A DNA stretch of 64,000 nt from Thamnaconus septentrionalis (lineage: Eukaryota > Chordata > Actinopteri > Tetraodontiformes > Monacanthidae), in NCBI GenBank assembly GCA_009823395.1, contig CM020501.1, forward strand, positions 32,284,361-32,348,360, in the 5' to 3' direction. The notes below the pieces were generated by a model. The model was not told where the DNA came from and did not search any database. It saw only the letters and a program-made list of their open reading frames with translations. Every line of letters begins with the position of its first letter. Positions within the stretch are counted from its first letter, which is position 1. A program made the translations under genes and the position numbers. Shown here piece after piece: positions 25,890-44,729 of the stretch.

Positions 25890-27643
25890 CTCAGGAGTGT
25901 TCAAACAGAGCCAACAGCGGTCGCTTCACCCTCAGAGACTTGCTGATGGTTCCCATGCAGAGGGTTCTCAAATATCACCTGCTGTTACAGGTGTGTTCAC
26001 ACGTGTTTGGCTTTTCTTTTCTACTGTTCAAAAAGGCTTGGGGTCACGGACTCATTCTCGACACTGAACGCCATTCTAACCAGTTGAATGAAATGGTGAT
26101 CACTCAGTCAAGATGTGCTGCAGCGTGGGAGTGTTGGTGTTTAATGAAAACCATTTCAAATGTCTCACTCAGAGTGATACCTTGATGACAGAGATCCTTC
26201 TGTGGTTTCACCTGTCAGATGTTACAAAGTCTAAATCCTACACTTGCTGCTTGCTGTTGTTTAGTGGGGTGTATATTCTTTTTTTGTGTTGTAAGGTAAC
26301 GCTGTGCTCTTACCAGACCCCAAAGTAGTGGTACAGTATTTTTTGCCGAACAAGCATGGGAGCATTTTAATGTTGAACAAAAACCATTTCCAATGTCTCA
26401 TTGAAAGTGATCGAGAGAAGTGTGCACAATTCTGTGTGAACTCACTCACAGTCGGCTGTTTTAAAGAGCCTGTGATGTAAACCGTGATGCTTTCATTGCT
26501 CTTTTACGGTGTATTACACACAACTAAGTGTGATTATAATACAAAGCTTTGTTTTTTTGTTTTTTTGTTTTTTAGAAATGTTTGCATTTTTCTTCAGCAG
26601 TTTCAAAGCATTCAACTGGTATAATGATGGCTGCATCTGGCACACTTTCAATCAGACATTCAAGGCGACGAGTGTCAAAGCCATCCCATAATATGTTGAG
26701 CACATCCTGATTGATTCTCCTGCACTCGTGATCTTCTCAGAGCATTATCTCACGACGCTGGTTAGAATGGAGTTCAATGCAGAAATGAGTCAGTGAGTGC
26801 AAAACGCTTGAACGGAAGTGACACGCAGACCTAATGCCACAATCTTCTCCACCAAACTTTGTGCGGCTGCGACACCAGGAGCTGATGAAGCACACCACCG
26901 ACCCCACAGACAAGGAGAACCTTCGCACAGCACTTGATGCTATGAGAGTGAGTGGGCACAGGTGCGTTTTGTCTCATCACGTCCTGGCGCTGCTTCTCAC
27001 GGAAACATTTCTGGCCTCGCCTGGGTTTTTGCAGGACTTGGCTCAGAGTGTGAACGAAGTGAAACGAGACAACGAGATCATCAGACAGATCACCACATTC
27101 CAGCTGTCCATCGAAAACATGGTGAGCTCCGGACCTGAGCGGCTTTTCATGCGGCCTTCCTTTGGTTTTGCCCTCCGTGCTCCTCACCTCCTCCGTCCGC
27201 TCTCCGTCCTCGCAGACTCAGTCTCTGGCGCTCTTCGGCCGGCCCAAGATCGACGGGGAGCTGAAGATCTGCAGCCAGGAGAAGAGGTCCAAACAGGACA
27301 GGTGAGTGAGTGAGCTGCCCGACTGCCCGACTCCGCTCCAGGCAGTTTGTACAAAAAAGGCCGGACTTGATGTTTAATCATTGTATTTTTGTTGCTTTGC
27401 TCGGTTTTAAATAAAATCTTTTGGCTGTTGTCCTGCTCGTCCTCAGGTACGCCTTCCTCTTCGACAAGGCCATGTTTGTCTGCAAGAAAAAGAGTGGCGA
27501 GACCTTCGAGCTGAAGGAAATCATTGAACTACAGAACTACCAGATACGAGACGAAACCTCGGGAGAGAAGGAGAATAAGAAGGTCTTTCAGCGGCGTCTC
27601 TGGTTCTTCACTTCACCAGCGTAGCCTTAATCTACTGAAGCTG

Positions 27644-27693
<50 letters not shown>

Positions 27694-27812
27694 CAGTGGT
27701 CTCACGTGTTCCTGCTGTTGGACTGCTACGGACGATGTGGATATGACCTTTTCTTTAAGACCAAAGAGCTGAAGAAGAAATGGATGGAGCAGTTTGAGAT
27801 GGCTCTGTGAGT

Positions 27813-27868
<56 letters not shown>

Positions 27869-28078
27869 TGTAATGTTTTGTCTTTTTGATGTCAACGCAG
27901 GGTCTGGTTTTTGGCAGGCAGGCACCCAACTGTTAAATTTGAATTTCTAATTCTGTTAATCTGCAGTTGTAACTGTCCTCACAGTTTACTTTCTAATCAT
28001 AGAGTCATTGGCTGGTTGCAGTTCCAGCCTTTAGCAGATGCATGTCACAGGTGTGTTTGGATGACTAACAACGAATGC

Positions 28079-28123
<45 letters not shown>

Positions 28124-28310
28124 CAGACATGCAAAGAAACTGTCTGGGTGATGCCTCTGCACCATGTGTCAGAAGGGGATGTTACAATATGCTCATTGCC
28201 ACCAAGTGGTCAGGGGCGTGAATTGCAATCTTTCAAAATGACTGATGGGCCTTCAGATTCTTCTGTCACTGATTAAAAAAAACAAAACATCAATGATGGA
28301 AAATATGCCG

Positions 28311-28364
<54 letters not shown>

Positions 28365-28873
28365 CATTGGCTTCCAGACATTTACAGTATGTGCACAGCA
28401 TACCGTAGCGCCATCTGCTGGGGGAATATTCTACGATAGTACACAGTGTTATAATTTGATCAAACTTTAAAAGGGGTGTCTCTATGTATCGAAGCACTTA
28501 CACAAATTAAATATTTACACACTTTTTTCTTTTCTTTTCCTGATGTGTGTATACATTACTTTGCCTCTATATTGTTTTAAATGAGAGATAAAGCGATTCC
28601 ATGTGAGGCAGTGATCCCAAGTGCTTCTGATAGACGAAAGAGATCCTTCTTTGGCTTCACCTGTGAACTTCTCTTGTCTAAAAACCTCCTGAAAAGCCGC
28701 CTGGTGCTGTCAGCTGGTGCCGGTGAAGACTGTCTGTGAACCATTGCTGATGTTGCAGGTCCAACATGTGTCCGGAGAACTCCACAGCCAACAACCATGA
28801 CTTCCAGATGCACTGCTTCGAGGAAACCACCTCCTGCAAGGCCTGCGCCATGCTGCTAAGGTTCCTTCAGCTC

Positions 28874-28920
<47 letters not shown>

Positions 28921-31900
28921 GCTCGCTCTCCTCTCACCCTGGACGTCTCCATGTCGTCCCGTGCAGGGGGATATTCTTCCAGGGTTACCGCTGCACACGC
29001 TGCAAAATGGCTGCACACAAGGAGTGTCTGGGCAGAGTCCCCGCCTGCGGACGACACTCAGGTCTCGCTCGTGCGTGTTTGTTCACTTTCGCTCAAGTCG
29101 GTTGAAGGAAACGTGTTGACTTACTGTGCGTCGCTTCTCTCCTCTCACTGCAGATTATGTCAGCAATAAGAAGGTAAAACAATATTTGTGTGTTGTGTAT
29201 TTCACACCATGTCAAATTCACGTTTTTGGTTTTCACATCTACACTAGCAGGCAACAGTTTGGACACTCATGTTTCTTCTTTATCTTGACTACTTCCTACA
29301 CTGCAGATCCACACTGAAGACATCAAATATATGAGCAAGATATGTGGATTAATGTGGCGAAAGAAAAGAAATGTTAAATACCTCAATATGTGATGTACAA
29401 TAGTCTTGTAGACTTGACTGGTGGTGTATTTAGGTATTGCACATCTCTCTACTCCAGTGAGCATGTGTGCCAGCCTGACCTCCAGCTGCAAAAAAAAAAA
29501 AGTTAAATACCTCAATATGTTGCGTTCTATATATTTTATATGAAAGGTGGCTGTTCTAGATCATCTAAAATATAGAACTTTTTTTGAGTTATTTCCCACT
29601 TTTTTGTTGAATACATATTCCATATGTGTTCATTCATTGTAAATAGCCATGAAAATGAAAAGAAAAAGCATTCAATCAGGAGAATGCGTCCAAACCTTTG
29701 ACTGGTGGTCTGCATCTCTTTGTTTACATCTCTTTGTAGTTGCCGGCCTCTGTCAGTGGCCCAGTGGTATTAGTCTGAAATGTCGCAGATAATGTTTTTG
29801 TGGCACACTGCACTGAAATGCACTGTAAGAAACGCTCAAAATCAGTTCCTTTGGCAAGTTTGCATCTTCCTCACACATTCCAAATGTACACAAATAAGAT
29901 GAATTACAGTTCTAAATGGTCTCAATTGTTTGTGGGGGGTCAGTGTGAGGTCTTGCACGTCTCTGTTAGTGGCCCAGTGTTGTTATATATTAGTGTGAAC
30001 TATCGCTGATCATGTTTTTTTTCCTCCTCTCTGATCCAAACACAGAGAGCGTCTGGACATTCCACTTTCGGTAAGAGATTCAGCGACTGATGTGTGCAAA
30101 TTTAAAGTGCTCCCATCACGTGTAAGATCTGCGTGTGACCTTATTCCCCCCTGCTGCTTCAGGATACCCGAAGATGGAAGTGAACCAGGAATATTATGGT
30201 CTGCCGCCACCACCTGTGGGCTTTGGCCAACCGCTGCACCTCTCCAAAGGTGACATCATCGAACTGACGAAAGCTGACGCTGACCTGGCGTGGTGGGAGG
30301 TAGGACTCCCGAGTGGACACACACACACACACACACACAAAGACTGTTCTGATCATTTTTCATGTCGCTAGTCCTACCATGTGATGCAACGTCTTCATGT
30401 CTGTGTGTAACTCAGGGAAGGAATCTGACTGTAGGACAAATGGGATGGTTTCCTTATCAGAAAGTTCAGCCCTATGTTGCTGTGAGTATCTTACTGAAGA
30501 GTTTAATCAATTTAAAGTGGCTCAGTTGTACTAAAAGTAACATCTAATTGGAGTTTGTTTGCAACCTTTTTGCCCAGAAGCCTACGTCCGACCTGTCTTG
30601 CTATCACTGGTGAGTATCAAGGAGAAATAGGTGAAATTCCTTCTCCAAGCCTTCACACAGCTTTGTGACATCCTGGACTGAAATGCACTGCAGGAAAGAC
30701 TCAAAAGAGTTTCTTTGGCGAGTTTTGCATGTACTCTGTCTTCCTCACACCTTCCAAATACACGCAAATAAGACACATTACAGTTTGAAATGGTCTAAAC
30801 GGCCTGTCGGTGTCAGTGTGAGCAGTTGCTTGTCTGTGAGAGGCCCAGTGATGAAATTATTGACTTTAGCAGAATAAACACAAATGTTTTCTCTAAGACA
30901 ACTAGGATGGATTCCAGCAACTGCTGTGACTCTGGGTGAAGGATGAGGGTGATGGAACATTGATATTCAGAACTGCTTTTAGCCTTCCAAGATGTTCCTT
31001 ACCTTTTTTATTTATTTATTTATTTTTTATTACATTTTAGTTTTCTGCCGCTCAATGCTTAATGCATTTGATAAATCCTGCCATGTGTTTTCTTAACAGG
31101 CACTGTATAGATAAAATGCATGAGTTTCATAGGAAGTATTTTTCAGAGTAGCGGCTGTACTGAGCTGTATTTAAAAGCAGTTTTAGCAATTTATATGAAG
31201 AACAACGTGTGTTTTCTACTGCTGTTGTCGCTAATAAGCAGGATTGGTGTTGGAAGCGATGTCCATTTGAAAAATAAACGCTGCAATTAAACAAAAGCAC
31301 AGCCTATTACAATATATACAGTTTACCTGACAGTGTTTTTTAAAGTACATGTTCAAGTACAGCGCATCAAACATTTGAACTTTTCAACAATTCTGCGACA
31401 AGGTTTGCAGGGAACATGGACAGAACCGCAGCCAAGAACCTGCTGATGCCTCGCTCTGACGGCACCTTCCTAGTGCGGCAGAAAGATGGAGGAGAATTTG
31501 CCATCAGCATCAAGTAAAGTTTCACACACTCCTCTTCCTCTTCCTCAGTCACTACATATAAATCCTCCCCTCCCCCCCTCTCAGTGCACGTCCCTGTTTC
31601 TTCAACTCAGCTTAATGTGGTTGAAATGTGGAAACCGTCTTAAATGTGAGTTGGGTTGTCCAGCAACACTGCAAAACAGCTGCTAAGGTGTGTCAAATAT
31701 AATATTTATACGGCAGTTGTACTGTTCTTGTTAATTGAAGCATCATTTCAATAACTAAAGCGGAACCTGGCGAAACTGAAAAGTTGCCGCTGAATGAGCA
31801 GAAACACTGACTGGAAATGAAACTGTTTGGGAATTTCCTTCCGCTTTACTGGATTTCACTGGCTACTTAGTAAGTGCCACAAAAAGGAAGGGGAAAGTTA

Positions 31901-33363
31901 TTTATTATTTTTTTATTATTATGTTTTACTTGAGTGGTTCTTTTCCCCTCAAAACTCCTGTTTCTGGCCCTCAAGGTTCAACATGGACATCAGACACATC
32001 AAGATCACGTCTACTGAAGGCCTCTTCCGCATCAATGACAAGAAAGCCTTCAAGGGTTTAATAGTATGTATAATAATGTCCAATCTGGCCATCATCTCAC
32101 ACCATGGGCCTCATCATATGAAGCTAAAGGATTTTGTTCTGACACGTCTGACCCCCGACTGTCTCTTTGCTGCATTAGGAGATGATTCAGTTTTACCAGC
32201 AGAACTCCTTAAAGGAGTATTTTAAGGAGGTGGACACTACGCTGCGAACACCTTACAAGCAACCGGAGGACAGCAACACACCTAACAACACGCCAAACAC
32301 CACACCAAGTACGGCACTTCTCTGGCACTTTAATGAACCGGACTTATTTCCATGAAATATCGTCCTGCTCGAGGAAATAAATATGTCAAAATGTTAGCTT
32401 TGCTTTGAGTGAATTTCTTGGAGACTTTCGATTCTCTGGTAAATTACAAATTGCTTTGTTTTGGCTTGAACAAAGACGAGTCATTAGTTGGTGTAGGAGA
32501 GGAGGGTGCAGGGGTTGGCCAGAGACAGGTAGGTAGGCAGGTGGTTGGCCGTGGTCAGCCAAGGAGGGAACAGTCAAATCAAGATGGTCTTGTTCGCTCG
32601 CGCTGGCCATAACAGCACAAGTGATCCAAACAAATAAGCGTTACTTTAACGTGACAAAACTTGATTCACTTTAACACAACTTCACAGAACTAACCTAGCT
32701 GAGCTTAACTCAACTCGTTACGCGACTTGACCTAGCTTATTGTAACTTTAAATCGTAACTTTACTTCACCTGACTTGGCTTAACTTAACTTAATTTTACA
32801 TAGCTTTACGCAACTTTACGTCACTCAACTTAGCGTTACTTAGCTTAGCTTAACATATCTTAACTTTACTTTACTTGTGATGTGGTCGGAATAAATGTAA
32901 TTTATGTGTATTAACTTCTGAAAACTCATCATGTCCTCCTCGTTGCATAGTGGAAAGACAAAGGAATAATCAAATTCGGCTAATTAAACGCCATCGATCC
33001 GATTTCCATCCGTTTCTCATTTACGTCAATAATGTCCGACAGGAGGCAGCACCAAGAGTTTTGGCGTCGCCAGAGCCAGATATGACTTCTCTGCTCGTGA
33101 CCGCTCAGAGCTGTCACTGCAGGAAGGGGACACTATCAAGATTCTCTCCAAAAAAGGCCACAGTGGATGGTGGAAGGGGGAAGTTTATGGCCGGGTGAGC
33201 GATCCGCTGACAGCCACAGATAAGAATATTGACGGTAAAATGATAATAATACACGCGTGTGCCGTGGGGTCCTTCCTAATGTGTCCTTCTTAACTGCTTC
33301 TGTTGCCAGGTGGGCTTCTTTCCAGCAAACTATGTGGACGAGGACAGCTCTGAGTACTGCTGA
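18099..33363 (+). CDS. vav1: vav1: Rho/Rac guanine-nucleotide exchange factor
   Basis: VAV1 couples antigen-receptor and cytokine tyrosine kinases to Rac/Rho activation in haematopoietic cells. I assembled 28 coding exons with GT-AG borders and agreeing phases: 2517 nt, 838 codons plus stop, against 845 in human. Domains in order: CH about 1-119, acidic region with regulatory tyrosines Y141, Y159 and Y173, DH about 190-371, PH about 400-502, C1 about 508-560, SH3 about 590-650, SH2 about 661-765 (FLVRQ, Arg 686), SH3 about 780-838. The start [12 protein letters not shown] and the end DEDSSEYC match VAV1 closely, as does the acidic box. The linker between C1 and the first SH3 is shorter than in mammals. 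The gene is complete with no broken exon, and lies head to head with sh2d3a as on human 19p13.3. Confidence 0.95.
20764..20994. mobile_element. Tc1-like MITE family A, shortened copy
   Basis: Starts ACTACCAGTCAAAGGTTTGG and ends with GTCCAAACTGTTGACTGCTA. The central part found in other copies is deleted. It lies in vav1 intron 3. Confidence 0.6.
21690..21770 (+). repeat. LINE 3' tail fragment
   Basis: GAGTGCTTTGAGACGCCTTT followed by GCTGTACAAATACAAGTTGG and a GATT tandem is the usual 3' end of L2/Rex-type fish LINEs. Confidence 0.45.
22678..23016. mobile_element. Tc1-like MITE family A, most complete copy
   Basis: Inverted ends CTAGCAGTCAAAACTTTGGA and the complement of TCCAAACTTTTGACTGGTAG. 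The interior carries both halves seen in the other copies (GACATCAAATATATGA and TGAAAGAAAAACCATTCAAT). It sits in vav1 intron 4. Confidence 0.7.
23205..23366 (+). repeat. LINE-type 3' tail with long (TTC)n at the vav1 exon 5 acceptor
   Basis: GCAAATTTCCCCACCGTGGG and ATCAATAAAGG form a typical retroposon 3' end. It runs into about 120 bases of (TTC)n with occasional CTC. The tract stops only a few bases before the exon 5 acceptor (AG at 23370-23371), so it acts as the polypyrimidine tract. The long Lys-rich and Arg-rich ORFs here are artefacts. Confidence 0.8.
23735..27121 (+). CDS. vav1: vav1 exons 7-13: DH (Dbl-homology) GEF domain
   Basis: Exons are 23735-23830, 23931-23999, 24093-24196, 24652-24751, 25895-25990, 26879-26947 and 27035-27121. 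Key stretches are [62 protein letters not shown] and [32 protein letters not shown] is the conserved catalytic DH helix that contacts the GTPase switch regions. Confidence 0.92.
24238..24587. mobile_element. TA-type MITE, copy 2 (inverted relative to 8374-8749)
   Basis: About 350 bases in vav1 intron 9, matching the sh2d3a intron element over its length in reverse orientation. The right end reads GTTAGTACCTG. The left end is more eroded (ACTACCCAGAAAATCAGAA). Confidence 0.65.
24744..24817 (+). repeat. Exon 10 edge and intron segment duplicated at 29414-29487
   Basis: This segment holds the last eight bases of vav1 exon 10, its donor, and the start of a family A MITE. It is repeated in inverted orientation at 29414-29487 with only one mismatch that I can see over 74 bases. 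Confidence 0.8.
24795..25276. mobile_element. Composite of Tc1-like MITE family A fragments
   Basis: Contains ACCACCAGTCAAAGGTTTGG at the left, an internal TCCAAACTTTTGACTGCCC end near 25010-25025 and a second half ending TGTGACTGGTGGTGTAG. This looks like two copies, partly nested or recombined. In vav1 intron 10. Confidence 0.6.
25842..25888 (+). repeat. (TG)n directly upstream of the vav1 exon 11 acceptor
   Basis: A TG run that ends six bases before the acceptor (AG at 25893-25894). A very short CGTCTCAG is the only conventional pyrimidine stretch. Confidence 0.9.
26023..26820. mobile_element. Long MITE-like repeat in vav1 intron 11
   Basis: About 800 bases with imperfect inverted ends: GACACTGAACGCCATTCTAA at the left and the complement of TTAGAATGGAGTTCAATGCA at the right. 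The outer end resembles ACTTCCGTTCAAGCG, a Tc1-like terminus. Parts recur at 5083, 10099, 13600-14530 and 28620. It ends about 58 bases before exon 12. Confidence 0.55.
27216..29173 (+). CDS. vav1: vav1 exons 14-19: PH and C1 zinc finger
   Basis: Exons are 27216-27301, 27447-27582, 27697-27806, 28759-28860, 28967-29061 and 29154-29173. The PH part reads [27 protein letters not shown] and [19 protein letters not shown]. The C1 part, [20 protein letters not shown] then [19 protein letters not shown], keeps the His and Cys zinc ligands. The last exon is only 20 nt and starts a linker shorter than in human VAV1. Confidence 0.9.
27644..27692 (+). repeat. (TG)n forming the whole tract before vav1 exon 16
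   Basis: About 24 TG units followed only by AGCAG and then exon 16 (starts 27697). There is no separate C/T-rich tract, so the microsatellite occupies the polypyrimidine position. Confidence 0.9.
27817..28121. repeat. CA and TG microsatellites in vav1 intron 16
   Basis: (CA)n at 27817-27867 begins about ten bases after the exon 16 donor; (TG)n lies at 28082-28121. Both are simple-sequence repeats and ORFs over them are not genes. Confidence 0.9.
28312..28361. repeat. (TA)n microsatellite
   Basis: About 24 TA units in vav1 intron 16. Confidence 0.95.
28408..28421 (-). promoter_or_regulatory. CTCF-type motif in vav1 intron 16
   Basis: The minus strand reads CCAGCAGATGGCGC, a full match to the core consensus CCASYAGRKGGCRS. 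Occupancy cannot be judged from sequence. Confidence 0.4.
28872..28918. repeat. (CT)n microsatellite in vav1 intron 17
   Basis: A pure CT run between exons 17 and 18, about 50 bases before the exon 18 acceptor. Confidence 0.95.
29243..29710. mobile_element. MITE family A carrying an inverted vav1 fragment
   Basis: Left end CACTAGCAGGCAACAGTTTGG and right end GTCCAAACCTTTGACTGGTG belong to family A. Inside, at 29414-29487, is the inverted copy of the exon 10/intron 10 edge, followed by an A run. It is located in vav1 intron 19. Confidence 0.65.
29810..30880 (+). repeat. Two diverged copies of a dispersed repeat
   Basis: Segments at about 29810-29975 and 30680-30860 share ATGCACTG, TTCCTTTGGC/TTTCTTTGGC, TTCCTCACAC, GGTCAGTGTGAG-like and GGCCCAGTG phrases in the same order. 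They resemble the SINE-like body seen at 14025-14345. They flank vav1 exons 20-23. Confidence 0.45.
30046..33363 (+). CDS. vav1: vav1 exons 20-28: SH3-SH2-SH3 adaptor module
   Basis: Exons are 30046-30070, 30163-30299, 30416-30481, 30578-30609, 31403-31513, 31976-32063, 32179-32308, 33043-33194 and 33310-33363. They encode the first SH3 ([38 protein letters not shown]), the SH2 ([49 protein letters not shown]) and the second SH3 ([38 protein letters not shown]). The stop TGA is at 33361-33363. The exon 24 acceptor is AG at 31401-31402; a nearby TTTGCAG at 31404-31410 would break the frame. Confidence 0.92.
32637..32876. repeat. Degenerate ACTTA-type tandem tract
   Basis: About 240 bases of diverged short units such as TTAACTT, TAACTTA, CTTTACG and CTTAGCTTAG, in vav1 intron 26. 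The period is about 5 or 10 bases and every copy differs, so it is not a recent microsatellite. Confidence 0.7.
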
Positions 33364-33495
33364 TGCGCTTGCTGAGATGTGTACACCCTGTATTTGTACA
33401 CATACAACATACTGTACTTTGGGTGGGATCGACTGCATTATTGTTTTGAGTGTGTATGAGAGGTGATGAGCTTGTGACTTAAGTGAAGTGCTGTG

Positions 33496-33501
33496 AATAA
33501 A
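33496..33501 (+). terminator. vav1: vav1 polyadenylation signal
   Basis: AATAAA, 133 bases past the vav1 stop codon, followed by a T-rich stretch. It implies a short 3' UTR. Confidence 0.75.
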
Positions 33502-33519
33502 AGTTTTTTTTTTCCATAT

Positions 33520-36500
33520 GAATTCTGAATGTTCATAAATGGTTGTTTGTCAAATTAGAAAAATATGTTTTGGCGACACGGCTTGGCTGCAGCTCCGACT
33601 TGCGTGAAGATTTTTACCAAAGTAATGTCTGTCTATTTTGACTATAACATTAATTAGTTTACATTGATCTTCTTTGCAATTTGAATTTGGGAAGCCACCA
33701 ATTGAGCTGAAGAAAGTTTCTTTGATTTGCACAATTGTGACCAAAAGAAGTGCAGCGATGCCAAGTAGAACTGTACTCTCTCTACTCCATTTCATTGAAG
33801 TCAAAAAATAAATAAATACAAATACCAATATGCTCTACTGCACAATAAGTACTGTATGAAAATAAAAATAATAAATACATGGCACAACAGGTTTTTTTTT
33901 TTTTTTTTTTTTTTAAATGTGTAGATTTTGAAATTTTGGTGAAGGTGAAGTCTGGTCCCACTGAGCAGCTGTGATGTCAAAAGCCATGATCAACAATGAC
34001 ACTGGTGAACACTGGTCATGGTGGACTTTTGGCAAAAAATAAAGAGTTTTACTATACTTACTTTAAAATCCAGTTTTACTTTCAGAATGAAAAGTTCAAC
34101 AATAGCATCCGCAGGCTAACCTTGAAAAGATGGGACATAAATAATGAAATAAAACAAGGCATAATTCAATACCCTTTTTTATTTGGAGGTAATGCATCAA
34201 CCTTGAACATGTTTGCAATAAATACCTTTACTTATTCATCAGTTTGCAGAAAGACCGAATAATAAGCACAAGGAGTCTAACAAAAATAAACAGATGCATT
34301 CGTTTCCCCCCCCCTTGCACTTAAGCTATCAAATTATACATTCTTTTTCACAGCAATTAAATTCACCCTATGATCGTCATTTTTAACCGGCTAAATACAC
34401 AAAACTGAAAACGGTGGTTTAGCTGTCCAACACTAAACCAACAACAAAATAGAAAATCAAGCAAAGCTCTGTTTTATTTTTACAAAATCTCATTACCAAA
34501 ACTTCTAGACATGGTTGTGGGATTGTCTTTTGTTTTCAAATTTACAGATGATTTATGAAATTAAGTTAATGGATGTGTTGTGTCGCCACTGAACCTCTGC
34601 ATTGGAAGATACATTTATTCAACATGAAATAAATTCAATCAGTTAAAGCAAATGAAAAGTGTCACAATTCATAAAATAATCTTGATGAGTGTTAAACAAA
34701 TGGTAGCCACTCTTGCTAATCCATTTAGCCTGATAAGATGAAGAGGTCAGGGCTGACTGTGTTCCATTACAATCGTGACTGATTCCATTTGTCGTGTTAC
34801 TTGAAGGGATTTGCTGCCAATGTTTAAAATGATTTTCTTTAAAAGAAAGAAATGTAAAATCCAAACTAAAAAAAAAAAAATCTGACTCATCATTGTGCTG
34901 AACTGATATGCATTGACTTAAGCAAACATAAATCACTCTGGTGTAAGAGACAAAGGCAGATGTTCATGATATTTACAATGGTAATAATGATTTGACCTAA
35001 TATCGTGTGTAAAAATAGGTTTGTTTGTTTGTTTGTTTTTTTCCAGCCCAAAATACTAGAAAATAGTGCACGTCTTCACTCACAGCCTGGTCTGATTGGA
35101 CATTCCACCACTTGGACATAGGCGCCATCGTGATGAAACACGGGTGTGATGATCCAAGCAGGACCTTCCTCTGGTCCAGGTGCATCTTTTCTAAAGTTAC
35201 AAAACACTTTTTTACAATGAGAGGACACGACGAAGCTTCAGCAGCTCATCCGACTGCTGGCGACAGAATCAAACTGATGCTGTTCACGTGGGGGAATTTG
35301 TTCCTACGGACCAAAAACTACAGCAACAAGTACGTTGCACTCGCTCATTTGGCATTTTTCTTCATAGCACAATGGATCGACTGCCGCCAATCAACAGAAG
35401 GGAAAAAGTGGCATCAAAATTAAAGTGTGTACAACAAACAGGAAAGTAAAGGGACAGTAGTTCACTGCATGACTAAACATTATTAATTATTCATTAATTA
35501 ATTAATTATTCATTCATTAAACAGTCCCAGGAATTTTTAATTTCACAAGTTATTTTTCTATAAATTCTATAAGAATGTTGCAACTTTATAGGGATTTCCA
35601 GTTTTCTGCAGCAAGGCTATATGAGATATTAGTCAATAGTAAGTACGCATTTTTCTCCTTTAGTTGTATTTTATCTTTTAGATATATTGCAGCCATTCAT
35701 GTTCTCTTTTTTATTTTAGTTTATGCACTTCTTGAATTGTTGCACTGCTCATGTTTTTTATGCACTGTGAGCGCTTCAAGATTGTTTGTTTGATGTTAAG
35801 CGCAGTATAAATAAAATTCATTATTATTAATATTATTATTATTACGTTAACCTCAGAGGACACTGGTCACTTTAGCCTCCTGAAGGAGAATCAGCCGTGC
35901 ACCAGCACAAAAGCTGCTCTCCATCCTACCGAGTACAATTATTAAAAAAAAAAGAATTAAATTAAATTAAATTAAATTAAACTGAAAAAGAACAAACTGA
36001 GGTTATGAAGGGACATATTTTCTAAATGAGAGCATCTGCAGGTTGCATAGGTGTGAATAGCTGATCAGTACACTGGAGGTGAAGTAACACTGAGCCCCAT
36101 TTGTTGCATCACATCACAAATGAAAGCAACAAAAGCTGAGCAGTTTTTCTCCGATGCGAGCAGAGTGACACCTGCTGTTCCGACACGCCGTCACCTTTCC
36201 AAAACAACAAGGCCTCCTTGGGCCAATCGGATACAACACTGTAATCCGAGGTTGACCTTTGAGAAGAAGTATATTTTAATGACCATTAATTAGTTAAAAG
36301 ACCTGTGATGGTTGACCTCTTGCACAAACCCTGAAAAACTCCTTTAGAGTTACGCAGTTGATTGGACGTGGCCAGTTGTTCCGATCAAACAAGCACAACT
36401 GCATTCATGCTCACCACATTGATCTGCCACAGTGGAAATATTTGCCCCCCTTTTTTCTACGCATTCAGACAAGTTTTGTTTGCACACGTTAGCATGGGAT

Positions 36501-36779
36501 ATACAGGCGGACGTAGGAAACTTTATGGCATCTAGTGAGCAACCAGGTTCCCATTAAGGAAAACGTGGCTGCTCCGATATCATCCACTTATACAGAGCAA
36601 AGTCACCTACCAATGTAGATGGTTCCATGAAAACAGGAAGACCTGAAGACCAAGCACCAAGAACAACTGTATTTTAAAAAAAAAAAAAAGTCTGTGGAGC
36701 AGCAGCCAGAGCGACAGCCTGCAGTGCAGAGTGAGTATTAAAACAGGAAGCTGACCATCGGCTGTCAGGCTCCTCCTCT
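33520..36779. other. Convergent intergenic region between vav1 and rps6kb2
   Basis: AT-rich sequence with T and A runs, a (TTAAA)n-like tract near 35950-35985 and short ORFs without recognisable similarity. The right part probably holds the rps6kb2 3' UTR; a minus-strand AATAAA lies near 35709. A LINE-like 3' end (AAGCGCAGTATAAATAAAAT then ATT repeats) is at about 35797-35845. No other gene is supported. Confidence 0.45.

Positions 36780-44729
<7,950 letters not shown>

Noticed and set aside
31404..31410. TTTGCAG as acceptor of vav1 exon 24
   Set aside because: It breaks the frame; the AG at 31401-31402 keeps the SH2 reading W-F-A-G-N-M.
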